This document shows, one piece after another, positions 40,237-52,864 of a stretch of DNA of 64,000 nt; positions within the stretch are counted from its first letter, which is position 1, and each line of letters opens with the position of its first letter. This DNA comes from Dacryopinax spathularia (Eukaryota > Basidiomycota > Dacrymycetes > Dacrymycetales > Dacrymycetaceae), in assembly GCA_037974965.1 (NCBI GenBank), contig JBBPFI010000006.1:1116001-1180000 (forward strand), read 5' to 3'. The notes under the pieces were generated by a model. The model was not told where the DNA came from. It saw only the letters and a list, made by a program, of their open reading frames with translations, and did no database searches. A program made the translations under genes and the position numbers.

Positions 40237-42635
40237 ATGGCAACTCTCGGCAAACCAGGCGCACACCGCGTCCGAAACCTCATAATAGCAGGCGTAGTCT
40301 TCGTCTGCGTCGTCCTCGCCGCCGTACTAGGCGGAGTACTCGGCTCTAGAGCAGCGCACAATAAGGCTTCCTCCTCGTCCTCCTCGTCCTCTTCGGGTGG
40401 ATCTGGTGGGTCAGGGGGGAGTGGAGGAGGGGCGAACCAGCCTAGTCCGAGTGGTGCGCCGGCGAGGTTGGCGATCGCTACTGATACTTGGGAGCATCCG
40501 ATTTATCCTACTACTGTGCGTACCTTCCCCCTCTTCGCGCAATGAGTTGCATACTGATGCTAGGTGGTGAAGACCGCGACTGCTGGCTACTCCGCCCCGA
40601 CCTTCGACGCCGCCAGCGCGCTCGTCACCTGGCCTTCCGACCCTTACCAGCCCTCGAACCCCTCTCCCACGCAGGTCCGTTCGGACCGCCCGCGGCTCAT
40701 CGCCCCTGCGTACAAATGGGAAGCTCTGCCCAGCCTGATCGCCAAGGACGCCTACCTCGCCGGGTGGAACGCGACCATCTTCGGGAACGCGTCCGTGTAC
40801 GCCCAGGGCCCACTGACGAACTACTCGATCGATGGTGGGCTTGACGAGTCCGGCGTACTGGACGTCGCGCGCCAAGTGAAGGTCAAGGTCAAGTCCTGGG
40901 CATACGCATATCGGATGAGCAACGACACCACCTGGGTGAACCGGACCTGGGACGAACTCGTCAATGCTGCAGGGAACAATTCCGCCAACTATTTCGGCGT
41001 GCAGGGCGATAACTGGAACGATGTGCATTTCCTCGATTTGGCCGAGTTTACCGCCGCGTTCGCTATTGCCTATGATTGGATGTACGATGCCTGGACGGCC
41101 GATCAGAGGAACGCGATCATGTGGTCTATCCTCAACCTCGGCCTGAGCTACGGCATCGAAGCGTACACCAACCCGAGCTACGGCAACGCCTGGTGGCGGT
41201 CCGTCAACGGGAACTGGAACTGCGTGTGCAATTCCGGGCTGACCATGGGCGCACTGGCGATCCTGGGCGACGACCCTACGGGCACGGCAGAACAGATCCT
41301 GGGGTACACGATCGACAATGCGAAAGCGAACTGTGCGCAGGCGCCGAGCTCGGACGGGACGTGGAGCGAGACGGCGAATTATTGGTATTTCGGGACGATG
41401 GCGTTCTCGGAGATGACGAGCAGTCTTATGACTGCTACGGGGAGCGATCAGGGCATGTTTGACGCTAACCCGAGCTTCAACTTGACGGGCTTGTATCATA
41501 TCTACGTCACTGGTCTGACGTCGCTCTTCAACTACGGTAAGCCTTCTCCGTTGCGGGAGCCAGTGGTCAGAGTGTTGACTGGCTGCGTGCAGGCGATTGT
41601 GGCCCGAACAAGTACTCCACCAACGCAAACGGCATGATGCTCTTCGGCGAGCACTACCAAGTCCCGCAATACATGCTCTTCCAGCGCGACCAATTCGACG
41701 CCGCCGAGCCCTGGGCTATGTTCTGGTACGACCCTGCCGTCAGCGGCGCGTGGTGGGACGGCCTGCCGCTCGACCACTACTTCGACGATCCGAAGAACAC
41801 CTGGGTGTCGATGCGCTCGAGCTGGACGGACAATAACGGCTTGTACGTCGCTATGAAGGCTGGGAACTTGACGGGCCATCAGACGCATGGGGATCTCGAC
41901 TCCGGCGACTTCGTCCTCGACGCGCTTAATCAGCGCTGGGCTGGCGAACTCGGTTCGGGCGACTACGACGCGCCGTACTACTTCTCTTCCGAGGCGCAGA
42001 ACTCGGCGAGGTGGACGTATTACCGCAAGGCTACGGAGGGGCAGAACACGCTCCTCCTGAACGAAGCGAACCAGAACGTCGAGGCTTCCCCGACTGGCAA
42101 TTTCGGCTCCTCAGGAACAGCGCAGGGCGCCGCGCCAGAGTTTAACGTCTCGAGCGACAGCACCGCGTTCTTCACTGCTGACCTCACAACAACCTACAAC
42201 GGCACTTCCTACCAGCGTGGTGTTAGGCTGCTCAATGCCCGCCGGCAAGTCTTGCTGCAGGACGACATCAACGCCCAAGCACCCATCATCTGGCGCATGC
42301 ACACCAACGCGACAGTGAGCATCGACAGCGCGGGCACGACGGCCACTCTCTCCCTCGGAGGGGAAACGATGACCGTCCAACTGCTCAACGCGCCCTCCGG
42401 CGCAAAATTCAGCACAATGGACCCAGTGCGGTTCCCCTCTGATCCACCCTTGCCCTCGGGCGCGGTCGATCAGCCCAATCCGGGAGTGACGGTGCTCGCT
42501 ATCCAGCTCGGAGCGGGGCAGTACTCCCTGCAGGTGCTGTTCAACCCCCAGTGGCCCGGTCTGTCAGCGAACGACTACGTCACCCCGCCCTCAGTGCCGG
42601 TCACACAGTGGTCTCTCACCTCGCACAACAGCTGA
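40237..42635 (+). CDS. Membrane-anchored heparinase II/III-like polysaccharide lyase
   Basis: Three exons (40237-40515, 40564-41536, 41593-42635) give 764 residues. Residues 15-35 (LIIAGVVFVCVVLAAVLGGV) form a single hydrophobic segment after a short basic N-terminus, suggesting a type II signal anchor. A Ser/Gly run follows as a linker. The catalytic part has an alpha-toroid feel: WNDVHFLDLAEFTAAFAIAY, DWMYDAWTADQRNAIMW, GNAWWRSVNGNWNCVCNSGL and TWSETANYWYFGTMAF. The beta-rich heparinase II/III part includes DNNGLYVAMKAGNLTGHQTH and GDLDSGDFVLDALNQRWAGE, where the His-Gly-Asp-x-Asp stretch is the typical metal/active-site loop. Many N-x-S/T sites fit an extracytoplasmic domain. It could act on cell-wall or environmental uronic-acid polymers; the substrate is not known. 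Confidence 0.82.
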
Positions 42636-44100
42636 GCCGAGCTGGACCAACTGCATTCCCTGTAGCACTGGCTTCTTTCGTACCGTCGTACGCCTCACAA
42701 GGACATTTCTTCTTGACACTCACTCTCTGACTTCGGAACGGACAAAAACATACCTAGTTATATAGAAGATCGATCACTATCCCTATCACTACTCGTCCCT
42801 ACTACGTAGGCCCACTGTATCCGTCTCTTTCTGCCCGTCTCTTCAATCTCATGCATGACCCCCGGCTTGTCGGGCGTCCTTTCCATACACAAACGGGGCC
42901 ACCGCCTGCTCTGATACTGACAGGAAAAAACGATGTCCGTCCTTCTGGCAGAAAAGCCCAATGTGGAAGATGGAAAGTGAAAGGGGTGTAATGTATCACC
43001 AAGGGTCCGTCGTCAACCACTTTTTTCGCAATCCAGACTCCGCCCAGCCTGCCCCTTCCCGCTTCCCGGTTTTCTTTCTTCCCGCTCTATCCAATCACCC
43101 AATCTTCCACTCGTTTCCCGTTTCCAGGGCTGATTTTTCTTCTTTCTCCTCGCCCTGATGAGTCTGATACATACTCTGCTCTGCGTGATTTTCGTGCCTG
43201 CGATTTTTGCCTCTGTGAGACGGTCCGCGCGGGATACCGGAAGTGGCCGTCCGATCCTTTTGCGGTGGGTACAGTATTCACGTTGCCTCCACCTGAGAGA
43301 CGGGGTGCGGGCCGTGGAGGTCTCTTTGATCACCTATGTGATGCGTCCATGCATGGTCCCATCTTGAATGGGTCTCGGGGCTGCTGCTGATATGTACGAA
43401 ACTGAGATCGTTGGGATGAGACGTGGGTGCTGGAGTGTAGTGACTCAGCTTTGTTTCGGGTGATGTTTTCCTAACCCTCGCTACTGTCCCCCTGAACGAG
43501 GTCAAGCACAAGCCTTTTCCTACGCGAGCCCACGTGCATAGCGAGTGGACAGTTGAGCTGGCTAGCGCGCGCAAGAGTGATAGTTACGACTTCAATTCCA
43601 CTTGCCATACAACTACACATTGACTTCACTTCCAAATTCAGTTCTTAAGCTACCTTGAAAGAAGGGGAGACCATTCCAGTTCATACCTACAACAAGAAGA
43701 CCACAAGACGGCGACAGCAAGGACTGCCATACAAGAACGGGTTGCGCCCAGTCCGCTAGCTGATCGACAGCGTGCGGGACTGGGCCTACATGCCAAGAGA
43801 AAGAAAAGGGGAAGAGAAAAGAAAGGGAAAGGGAAAGGTGGTTGGGCTGCTGGCCAAGGGGCGAGCGGCTGGTATATGCGTGTTTTGGGAATTTGTGGCG
43901 TTTGTACAGTTTGGTGGTGGGGGGAATTGAACGAGTGGTAGGGTAACGAGTGCTTTTGGTGGTAATGAGTGGCTGGGGTTATCGGCATAGAGTAGTAGCA
44001 TAGGGGTTGGCATAGTCCGTGTTCAGTTTGTCGATGTTCGATGTTGTTACAGATGAGATGATGAGCATATAGGCGCATATATGTTGGCATAACGGGTGGG
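42636..44100. other. Intergenic, convergent 3' regions
   Basis: About 1.5 kb between the heparinase-like stop and the stop of the Ser-rich gene. A purine-rich AAAGAAAAGGGG patch lies at 43801-43840. No gene is supported. Confidence 0.5.
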
Positions 44101-45357
44101 TTAGCGGACCCACCCGAGAGGGATTAACCACCCTCTCAGAGAGGAGGTGCGGTTTTTCTCCCCTTCTTTCGTGTCGTGGTCCTCGTCTTCTTCTGCTGGG
44201 GCGCCGAGCCCCTCGACGTCGCGGAAGGAGACGTAGCCTTCGCGGTTCTTGAGCAGGAGAGAAGTGGAGTGGACGTCGAACGGCGGTGATGGGGGCGGGG
44301 TGATGGGTTCTTTCGGTGGTGGGGTGGTCTTGTTTGATCGGGTGCCGTAGTTCAGACGGCTGGTCGGTGCTGATGCTCTCCTGAGAGTGGGAGCGACGGG
44401 CGAGGTCTGAGCACGGGAGATGGGTGGCTTGCGCGTCGGGATGGTCATATGCGGTGTTGCGGTTGCGTGGGAAGACGGACTTGTTGGCTCCCAGGGCCAG
44501 CCGGCGTGCTGGGCGCTGGCAGGGGAAGGCGAAGCTGACCATGCTCCTTTGCGCATGGAAGATGACGTGCTGATGAACGAGCTAGTGCGGCTCAGGGCAC
44601 CTGAGGGCATAGGTCCAAACGTCGCCCCCTCACCCGCACGCTCTCGCTCAGCCTGCAGCATTGCCCTCCTCTCTTGCTCTCTCTTGCGGGTCATCTTGGC
44701 CATCTTGCCCGGCGACGGCGAGCGGGATACATGCACGATAGATGTTGTCCTGCCAATCCGACCTGGATCGGCAGGTGATCGACCAGATGGACGCATACAT
44801 GTTTGTTGGGCGATCTCCGCCAGCCAGTCCGTGTCGTCGTCATCCTTCGATGTCGACGAGCGTGGGCTCGGGTACGGAGGGGTAGAAGGAGGAGTCTGCT
44901 GCGCTGAACGTTCACGATGGCGAATGGCTTCTTCGGCAGCTTCTGCACGCTGGAGAGTTGCGAGAAGCAGACGCTCGCAGCGGGTTGGACCCTGGGTTGT
45001 TGCTTGGGTTTGGGGGAAGGCAGACGGCGGGTTTGAGGGACGCTGCTTTGTTGGCTGGGACATGGCTCGGTTCAGCGGCGGAGGTGTTGGCAGGGATGCG
45101 GCAGCCAGGAAGGACTGCAGCGATGAGAGAGATGAGGATAGTGAGCTTTCGCCGATGCTGTTGGCTGAGGCGAGGGAAGGGGTCGATGCGGTTGAGTACG
45201 AGGCTACTGAGTAGTCGACAGATGCACGAGCGGTTGGCGGGGTGCTGAAGATGTCGAGCAGGCAGGCAGGTCGCGACTGTCCAGAGGAGGACGATGAGCG
45301 GGAGTGCAGTCGTGCTGGTCTGGAGACAGCGACGCTGGAGGAGGACGAGGCGATCAT
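44101..45357 (-). CDS. Ser/Pro-rich protein of unknown function
   Basis: An uninterrupted frame of 418 residues from the ATG at 45357. It is dominated by Ser, Pro, Thr and Arg. It has a short conserved-looking helical piece (ERLLLATLQRAEAAEEAIRH) and a DDDDTDWLAEIAQQTC stretch. Next is a basic coiled segment (KMTRKREQERRAMLQAERER). A C-terminal motif-like end follows: VHSTSLLLKNREGYVSFRDV and EGLGAPAEE, then SLRGWLIPLGWVR. It is mostly disordered. There are no catalytic motifs, signal peptide or membrane helix. The frame extends upstream to 45687, but the additional N-terminus looks like translated leader, so I start at MIASSSSSVAV. It may be a phosphorylated regulator; that is a guess from composition only. 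Confidence 0.6.
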   Translation of the reverse strand: MIASSSSSVAVSRPARLHSRSSSSSGQSRPACLLDIFSTPPTARASVDYSVASYSTASTPSLASANSIGESSLSSSLSSLQSFLAAASLPTPPPLNRAMSQPTKQRPSNPPSAFPQTQATTQGPTRCERLLLATLQRAEAAEEAIRHRERSAQQTPPSTPPYPSPRSSTSKDDDDTDWLAEIAQQTCMRPSGRSPADPGRIGRTTSIVHVSRSPSPGKMAKMTRKREQERRAMLQAERERAGEGATFGPMPSGALSRTSSFISTSSSMRKGAWSASPSPASAQHAGWPWEPTSPSSHATATPHMTIPTRKPPISRAQTSPVAPTLRRASAPTSRLNYGTRSNKTTPPPKEPITPPPSPPFDVHSTSLLLKNREGYVSFRDVEGLGAPAEEDEDHDTKEGEKNRTSSLRGWLIPLGWVR

Positions 45358-48300
45358 TGCGGGAGGGGGGAGGAAGTTGTGGATAGGCGGTGCTTGATAC
45401 GTATATGTAGTTGAGGCAGAAGGGAAGGCGTATGGTTCCCCGGATGCCGAACTACTTTGCTGGTGGATAGGGAAGTCGACAGAGCAGGGAGCAAGGCAGC
45501 CTTGAGGCCTTTGAGGCAGAACAGGCAGGGCACAACGTGGGAGCGAGAAGGTCGGGGGAGATGAGAGAGAGAGAAGTACAAGTAGTGAGAGTGAAGTTAC
45601 GTGGGGTGAACAGGTGCTTTCTGTGTATAGGCGCGTTTCTGCCCATGCCCTCCCATTCATCACCCGCATCACATTCACCCACCACAACTATCCTTTGCAC
45701 GCGCTTCTTCTCTGTGAAGTCCAGCCCTCTGCTGCACAGGACCGCCCGCGACACACCCAAAGCCAGACCAAGCTCACCAGACCACACGGCATTCCCCCTG
45801 GTCCAGCCATTTTGCTTCCGGAAAGACACGCAGAACGCGTCGGATCGCCTCCCTTTTGCCTGCTCACCCGCTCAGCCGTGGGCCCAAGACCGCCGATCAA
45901 CCGAGCCCAGACCCCTTCCGAGGAGGTACGATGCTTCCGTCTTCTTCTCCAAGACAACGCACCCCCAAACCTAACGCGCACGCGCCCAACATCCCCATCC
46001 AAACCCAAACCACACACCGCGCCGAATCAGATCAGCGCACTTCGTCATCTCTGACGCGCAACGGCCGTCATGATCCCCCTCCTCCTCTCTGCTCATCAGG
46101 TCGATCCTTGTAACACTTTGCTTACAATCGTGCACATGGGTTCGGTCAAATAAATTATTAGCCAATAATATATTTGTAGCACCACCACCGAAGTTACTGG
46201 TAACATCGCCGTACTATCACCATGACCTCGAGTATCGCCGCAGCTTACTCAGGTTGACAGCACCAAGCATTATCATGGGCGCGGCAGCTGCCTGCCGAGT
46301 CGAATAACCTTTCAAGCTGCGGCATCAATGCCCCGCTCATGAACCTGCACAAAGCCATAGTCCACAACCGGGTCATCGTATCCTCCGTCCCGAACGGCAA
46401 GTTGTAAGGACAGCAAGGGCCCAGCGAGGCGCGGGGGCGCGGAAGAATCCCTCGCTCTGTCGCCTCCACAGCCCATAACCACAGCCTACACCAAGCCGGG
46501 CCGATAGTTTGGTCGATCGACCACCGTTGACAGCCAGAGAGGAAGGACAAGAACGACATGGTCCATTCCTCCGCCCTCAAGCGCATTCCGGCCCCTGCGC
46601 CTCCTCCCCGCAAGCCGTACGGCACCACCGCACATAACGTATCTCCCCACCGGCCCCGCTGGCTGAAGGGCCGGTGAGATAGTCCTTCCTTCTGCATCCC
46701 TCACATTCGGCCAAAATAACGCGTTTGGCCGTCAGACCACCCTGAGTTGACCCTGACCCACCAAACGGTATCAGTCGCTGGCCCACTCCGCTCCTTCGGG
46801 GAGGCGCACGCCCGAGACAAAAGCCATGTTGGTAGCTGGTATCCTTTTGCGGCGACACGACTACAAGTGATTACCGCATTAAACTTCGAACCCCTGAAGC
46901 CTGCTCTGTTTTGGTCGTGCCCGGTTCCGGTACTCAGTCTTTCGGCCCCGGGTGTGAGGGACTGACCCGGTACCGCCAGGCTGGGGATGATGGTCTGGCG
47001 AGTCTGCTACATACGGGGATTGGGATTGCGAGGTCGTGCGCTGGGGGTACAGTAATGTTGAGACGGGTCAGCAGGTAAGAGCACGACTGTTCTGGTATTG
47101 TTGCGCCGAGATGGGACGCGTCTTCCTGTAATGCACAGCACCGCCTATCGCGTCCCTTCCTACAGCACCCTATCTTGTGGTCGCGCTATACGTGGGCAAG
47201 ATACCGCACCTGCAAGCCCCGCCAGCGGGTCTACGAAGGCGACAAATCCTAGGAGACGTATTACTGTACCGAGCTCATCTGTCCCAGCAAATACTTGGAG
47301 AGACATGCAGTATAGTCCTTGCTGGCTATACCCATGCACCAATTCCCGCCAAATCTCCGCTCGGTGACTCCCCCATGGCTGAACATATCTTCCCTCATCC
47401 CATTCCCGTTAAATCCGCATGTCCAAGGAGACCTCCTAAATGCGTATCAACCCCGAACGCCCACCGATATGTCAACAAGTGACCTAACACACAATGATCA
47501 AGTAAAGCGCTCTGACTGTACCTACCTTCCACGTAGCAGCGCTGCCTATCTTATCAACCCCCCTCGACCCGACCCAACCCGACCCTCTGGCCCGGCACCC
47601 GTCCCGCGGACCGAGCATCACGCGCATCTCCTCCTTCGGCCCCTATCCCATCTCTTCTCCATCAATGCACTCGCACAGCAACAACCCCTACGCACATCCA
47701 CACGCACATCCAACAATATCAATACCCGTGTTATGCACGTTCCTTCCCTTTCGTAGTAAGCTCCAACAGATGTGGCGTTCGCGGCGCAGCCCAACGTGGA
47801 TCAAACGGATCAGCCCGGTGCGTCGGATCATCCCCTCCCACTAGCGAACACGTCCGCGCAGCTCCCGATACACTCGTTGGACGATGCGACTTGCGAGACA
47901 TACCGAGACAAGACAATGAAAGCCGCTTGCTTCTGGCGCGAAAGAGCGCAACTTCCCTTCCCTCTCCGATCGAACTTCAAGCCCGGCTTCCCCTCGTTCC
48001 TAAAGCGGGTGCGTGGGGAACACGTGTGGGCGGGAAATGAGCGGTCGGCGAGAAGCGCCCAGGGTAAAGGGCGGGTGTTGCTGTAACGAGACAATACAGT
48101 TCCGGGCGCTTAGGGGTCAGGTGGGCGAGGGGGGATTATATTGATGCATTGTTTGGGACATGGTGCTATATTGCCTGGTTTGGATGTTGGGCGGGTTGGT
48201 CTGGGCGGGTTGAACTTGTCGGCTTGAGGGAGGGGCGGTGTGGTGTGGCGTTTCGGGTAAGCGCAATATGTTTGCAAGAGACCGCGATGTTCAGACCGAC

Positions 48301-48545
48301 CGATATGGGAAGCGGAGTGTGACGGAGACATCTTCGGAGCTGAGTGCACGCACATCATGAACTTGGTGTAATTGTACTTTGGCAGAGCACAGAGAGAAGG
48401 CCAGGTTGACGATGCTCAAAGTGATTCCAGGTCAAACAACCAGTTACACGTCCTGGACAACCTCTCCCACTGTAAGTCCTCAACAGCCAAGATCAATATT
48501 CCCATTCTACCTACAACCGGGCTATCCATAAATGTCATGATAAGT
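45358..48545. other. Long gene-poor stretch
   Basis: About 3.2 kb. The first part is the promoter/leader of the Ser-rich gene. The rest (46200-48540) has many short frames but no domain, splice chain or repeat I can defend. A frame at 47772-48086 has an open run of 104 codons, but it begins at a GTG and shows no motif. Confidence 0.4.
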
Positions 48546-51500
48546 TTAGAGAACCACCGGTCTAACAATCAGGTCGGCTTCTGCCTCCGATCCCCATAGT
48601 GTGAATTCCTCTTCCTCATCTGATTCGAAAGTCCTTCTAATTCGCCCAAGAATATCTTCTAGTATGAGCGGCAGTGCTACTTCCAGTTGTGTGCTCAAGG
48701 CGGCCGCGTCCTCCTCCTCGGTAGCGGTCCATCGCGGTGTGTTACGGACTGCAAGAACGCAGTGTGCATACCAGGGGTTGTCTTTCTCGAGCGCTGCAAC
48801 CATAATATCTTCTGGCGACTGCCCTGCTTCTGAAAATTTTACAGTTTCTGTTTCTTCACGCCCGTTAGAGCGGCTCAGCTGCCCTCTCTCCGGCGAGAAG
48901 CGTAATTCACCCAAAGCTTCCGGGTTCTTCGAGTCGGTTGTATGCACAGTGGACACAGGCTCGAGTATACGGGCGTGGTCGGTCCGCTTATTCTCCTCTG
49001 CCTGCCACACACCCATCTCAAGACCGTTCAACACTCCCTCCTCCAGATGGGCGCCCCTTGTTTCCGATTTCAAGTATTTCAAAATTGTTCGCGTCAAGGC
49101 TCCCTTTGTCCACGCCCGTAAGGACTCTATGTTCAGTTGCCAACTTGGGCTGCTCAGGCACGACAAAAGGTCCACCTCCACCCCTGACACGCTGGACTCG
49201 TCGTCTTGCTCCAGCGTTGTATTCGGGGGTGCCAAGAGGACAGCCCTGCGTTTAGACCAGCTATCGATTCGCCGTTCAAATAGCTCTCGGATTCCAACAA
49301 GGCCGGACGGATCGTGGAAGCGGTCACCCAGGGTTTCTCTGAAGCGTGCTCTCTTCTCCTTCCACAAAACGGAGCAAGGTATGACGCCGGATGTCTCCAT
49401 CGTTATGAGCAGATCTAGATTGACATGTTGAACGGCGAGGTGGAGCAGACGCACCAAAGGGCAATGGTGCCAGCCATAAATTCCACTATACCTTGAGGAC
49501 AAGGAGAAAATCATTTCCTCGAAGATCATTTCTTGTAAGAGCTCGGACAGACAAATCCTAGTCGCCCATGCTTCTAGTAACTCCATCTGATAGTCTTCAA
49601 CTTCCCATCTGTATTCACATAACCCGTGATCTCTATGATCCAGCAACAGCGCGGAGCAGATGGCGAACAGAGGTTTACTCTCGAAGGGGGGAGTTGAAAG
49701 ATAGTACAGAAGAACGGACCTATCAGTGGTTTGTGGGATGACGTTGAACGAGAGACTGTCATTTCGGAGACCGTCTTTCTCTCTGCTCAACAAGATTCGC
49801 ATGAGCAATGACTGGGAGGAACGTGTATCGAGCATCAGTGCCACTTCCAGAAGAGCTTCCAAGGAAATCGCAGGTCGGAAGACAAGCACCTCGAGACACT
49901 CGTTGAGCAATTCCATTTCAAACAGCTGACTCCGTAAGAGTCGAGTGTCAAGTGGCTCATGCGAAGCTACCAGTTGAAGGTCCACGTATAGCTTTTCCCG
50001 GGATGATCGAAGCAGTGATTTCAAGATTTCGAGCGGAAAAGAGATCTCGTAAGCATCGCTTCTCAAGATGTTCACCGCCATTTGCATAGCGACACGGTTT
50101 AGCTCCGGCCAATAAGGCTCCTCGATAAGAGGGACGAAGAAGTCATGAACCGCGGAGAGACTGTTTCCGCTAGCTTGGACCAACGAACCATAGTGTGTAA
50201 CCCAATACACGCGGTAGGCCCAGAGGAATTCCAAAGGTACACCCACAGAGGTTGCCAAGAAGGCACAGACCGCCGTCTCCTGGCGAGGTAGTCTGGTCCA
50301 TGATGTAATCTCACCTTCCATGGGAATACCAGCAGCCGTAGAAAGCACACAGGCACTGAGCGATACTTTCCCGGAGGCTGTCCACAAACCCCAAGGAAGC
50401 AAGCCTCCGCGATAAGTTCTTGCCTCTCTGGGCAGGGCCAGACTGACTCCTAGTCGTTTTGCTATCAACCTCGTCACAGCGTGATACCAGAAAAGCTCTT
50501 CTTCCGGTACATTTCCAGGAGGATAGGACCATGTCCAATCGAGAGCGTCGCGATCTAGCAAGGGAGAACCTGACCAGCCAAGGGACGAGCAGGCTATGAA
50601 CGCGCTTTCCAGAAGAGGCTTCAACTCCGACCACGGCAGCTTTCCCAGGTTCTGGATTTGGCGGGGTCGCAGTACCTCACCCATGTTAGGTAGGTTCGCA
50701 TATACCGTTTGCGTTGCCATTTTCAATCGTTCATGCTCCTTGTCCAGTACGACTTCCGCTCGCCATGAGAACCTCGCTGACAGCAGAACCTTCACGACAC
50801 GCTGCTCTTGACCATTTCTGGAGAGCCAATTTAGAGCACCAACCGCAAGATCGAGCTCATTGGGCTTCACCGGCAGGGATGTGTATTGGAAAGGCCATAA
50901 TTTTCTGCGGATCGACTTGACACAGGGCGCTATGGAGAGCCAAGCTGAGCAGAAGGTGACCAGGATTTTTCCTTCAACGACCAGCGCTGCCAGCCATGAC
51001 GTCACTGGACTTTTGTAAGGACATTCGTGCCATATTAGGGGAGCAGCCGCGAGAGCGAGATATGCACCAGCGCCGAAGACGCCGAGCATGCTCACTGCAA
51101 CCCATAGCAGGGAGCTCTGCAGCCACAGAAATGCAATGAGACCAGCGTAAAATAAAGCCACAGCGATGTGTATAAAAACGGGCAAGGAGTTCGCGATGCT
51201 CGCGACTTTCCACTTGTCCAAGCCGTCATATCGGAACTGCCGTTCCATTGCCTTGTCTTTGGTGGTGGTAGGCAGATTTGCGCCGTAAACCCGAATCCAT
51301 TGCTTGATCAACATTGCCAGCACAGACGTTGACAAACTAATCAGCAAGCTCAGAATCCACAGTGCATTAGTCGCTGTGACAGTTGAGCTAGGGGCGGTGT
51401 CGCCAGGCAGATAAGGCGCGACTGGTGGACCGTTTTGAGATGCCTGCGCCGCGAGCTGCGCTGAGATAACGAGCAGAGCTTGCATGCTGACTTGAGCAGG

Positions 51501-51873
51501 ATCGGATTGAAGCAGAGGTAAAGCAACAACGATAAAGGCGGTGACAACAGCAGAGAAGAGGGCAGCCTGCGAATTCAGTGTGAATAACTTCCTGTCGAAT
51601 GAGCCGGCGATACATACGAAGATGAGGAGATTATCCATTCCTTCATTGTACGTCTCCAACATCTCCTTATCAGCCTTCTCCGCGTATTCATTGTATATAG
51701 GCCACACATGCGCGTCGTGACCAATGCCCGTACCCTTAGGCAAGTCATTGATGAAATTGCGTACAACCGCAGGTTCGCGAAGAGGCTCGTTTGGGCTCCA
51801 GTGGTCCTGCTCTGCTTCCTATAAGGAATCGCGTCAGAAGACCTTTCGACAGCTATTACTCTCTGCTCACCAT
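48546..51873 (-). CDS. DUF6535 family multi-pass membrane protein
   Basis: The main exon 48546-51818 codes for 1,090 residues, and the start codon stands alone in a first exon (51871-51873, ATG|GTGAGC). The N-terminal DUF6535 region begins EAEQDHWSPNEPLREPAV and includes HVWPIYNEYAEKADKEMLET and YNEGMDNLLIFVC. Four hydrophobic helices follow: LFSAVVTAFIVVALPLL, LWILSLLISLSTSVLAMLIK, VFIHIAVALFYAGLIAFLWL and LLWVAVSMLGVFGAGAYLAL. Between helices 2 and 3 is the typical QWIRVYGANLPTTTKDKAME. The remaining 800 residues are soluble, helical and repetitive in Leu and Glu. The family is expanded in Agaricomycetes and has no known function. Confidence 0.85.
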
Positions 51874-52339
51874 GATGAGTCCTTGAAGCCGTGGGAGTCC
51901 GCGACGGCGGCGACGCGATGAGGGCGTTAGGCGGCAGTGGGCAGTGACAAAGGTGGACCGCGCGGGGTGCGCGCCAGCGGCAAGACGGGTCTTGCAACAA
52001 CCCGATAACGTTAGAAGTCTGGCAGTACAAGCGATCAATTCACGCGGCACCCATGAATCAAAATAGCTCCTTGTCTCTGTGCTGGCATAGTCTGTTGCCT
52101 TGTTGACCGGAGTTGACCGATATCTTCACGAACACCACAAAGCCAGGATTTGTCTCCAAAGTTGCGGCGATAATCCCTGGCCAACGAAGTTGTGCCAGGT
52201 CTAACGGGTCGAAATGGGGACATCGGTCAGGGTCCAGATGCCCGACTCGCTTTCCAGAACCTTCCACAACCGGTCACGTGCACTCCTCGCTCTGTATTGT
52301 GGAGGTTTCTCAAGCCCGAAGACGGGAAGGACGGAAGTA
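51874..52339. other. Intergenic between DUF6535 gene and Helitron
   Basis: About 470 bases of mixed composition. The change to G/T-rich plus strand happens near 52340-52440, which is my only guide to the left edge of the Helitron. Confidence 0.35.
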
Positions 52340-52361
52340 AAGCTGTGCGCTTGGGGTGACG

Positions 52362-52829
52362 ATGATGGATAGGTGGGGTTTGGGTTTCTCTGTATCTGTA
52401 TCTTTGCTGGAGGCTCACTCGTCTGCTTTGATGCGTCCTGACTTAATAGAAGAGGAGGTAGATGTGGACGCGAATATGTTTGCGTCGCAGGAGTCGGGAG
52501 GTTTTTTTATGGAATGCGTGATAGGGGAGGATAGTGCACGAGGACATGCAGCTCGGGAAGAGGTTGCTGCGCGTCAAGGATGGACTAGGGAAGAGCGGGA
52601 AGAAGTTGCGCGTTGCATCCAAGCCGGGAGGCCGTGTGAGGACGTTGAGGGGGTGGTGAACAATGTGGAGAGGCGCGCTATGGAAAGATTGCGGTCAGTG
52701 TATGCTTTGAATGGGTGGGTGGAGGTGTGTTTACAAGAATTAGGACTGTGCGGTCGCTGGGCTCGTCTGTGGGGTCCGTGCGTGGGGGTGGGTCCTCGGC
52801 GGGTGCGGCGGGCAATGGTGATGGGGTAG
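52362..52829 (+). CDS. Putative small open frame in Helitron 5' region
   Basis: An open frame of 155 codons from ATG at 52362, in the same reading phase as RepHel 250 bases downstream. It is charged and helical, including QGWTREEREEVARCIQAGRP and NNVERRAMERLRSVYALNGW. It may be an independent small protein or an upstream exon of RepHel using a GTGCGT donor near 52780. I do not recognise it, and no partner acceptor is certain. Confidence 0.3.
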   Translation: MMDRWGLGFSVSVSLLEAHSSALMRPDLIEEEVDVDANMFASQESGGFFMECVIGEDSARGHAAREEVAARQGWTREEREEVARCIQAGRPCEDVEGVVNNVERRAMERLRSVYALNGWVEVCLQELGLCGRWARLWGPCVGVGPRRVRRAMVMG

Positions 52830-52855
52830 ATCATGGTGGGTGGATCGTTCTCACG

Positions 52856-52864
52856 GGTTTATAG
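52856..52864 (+). promoter_or_regulatory. Possible TATA element upstream of RepHel
   Basis: The word GTTTATAG lies about 220 bases before the RepHel start at 53082. It is offered as a weak promoter candidate only. Confidence 0.2.

Noticed and set aside
44110-45214. Long plus-strand frame of 264 codons over the Ser-rich gene
   Set aside because: It is antisense to an uninterrupted 418-codon frame with more plausible composition; GC-rich antisense frames are common here.
45358-45687. N-terminal extension of the Ser-rich protein
   Set aside because: The segment reads like a translated CT-rich leader and follows no conserved pattern; the start at 45357 is simpler.
47772-48086. 104-codon frame in the gene-poor stretch
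   Set aside because: It begins at GTG, has no homologous motif, and no acceptable upstream exon was found.
51856-52050. Upstream minus-strand frame as an extra DUF6535 exon
   Set aside because: It contains no ATG start of its own before the exon-1 ATG and adds an Arg-rich non-family sequence.
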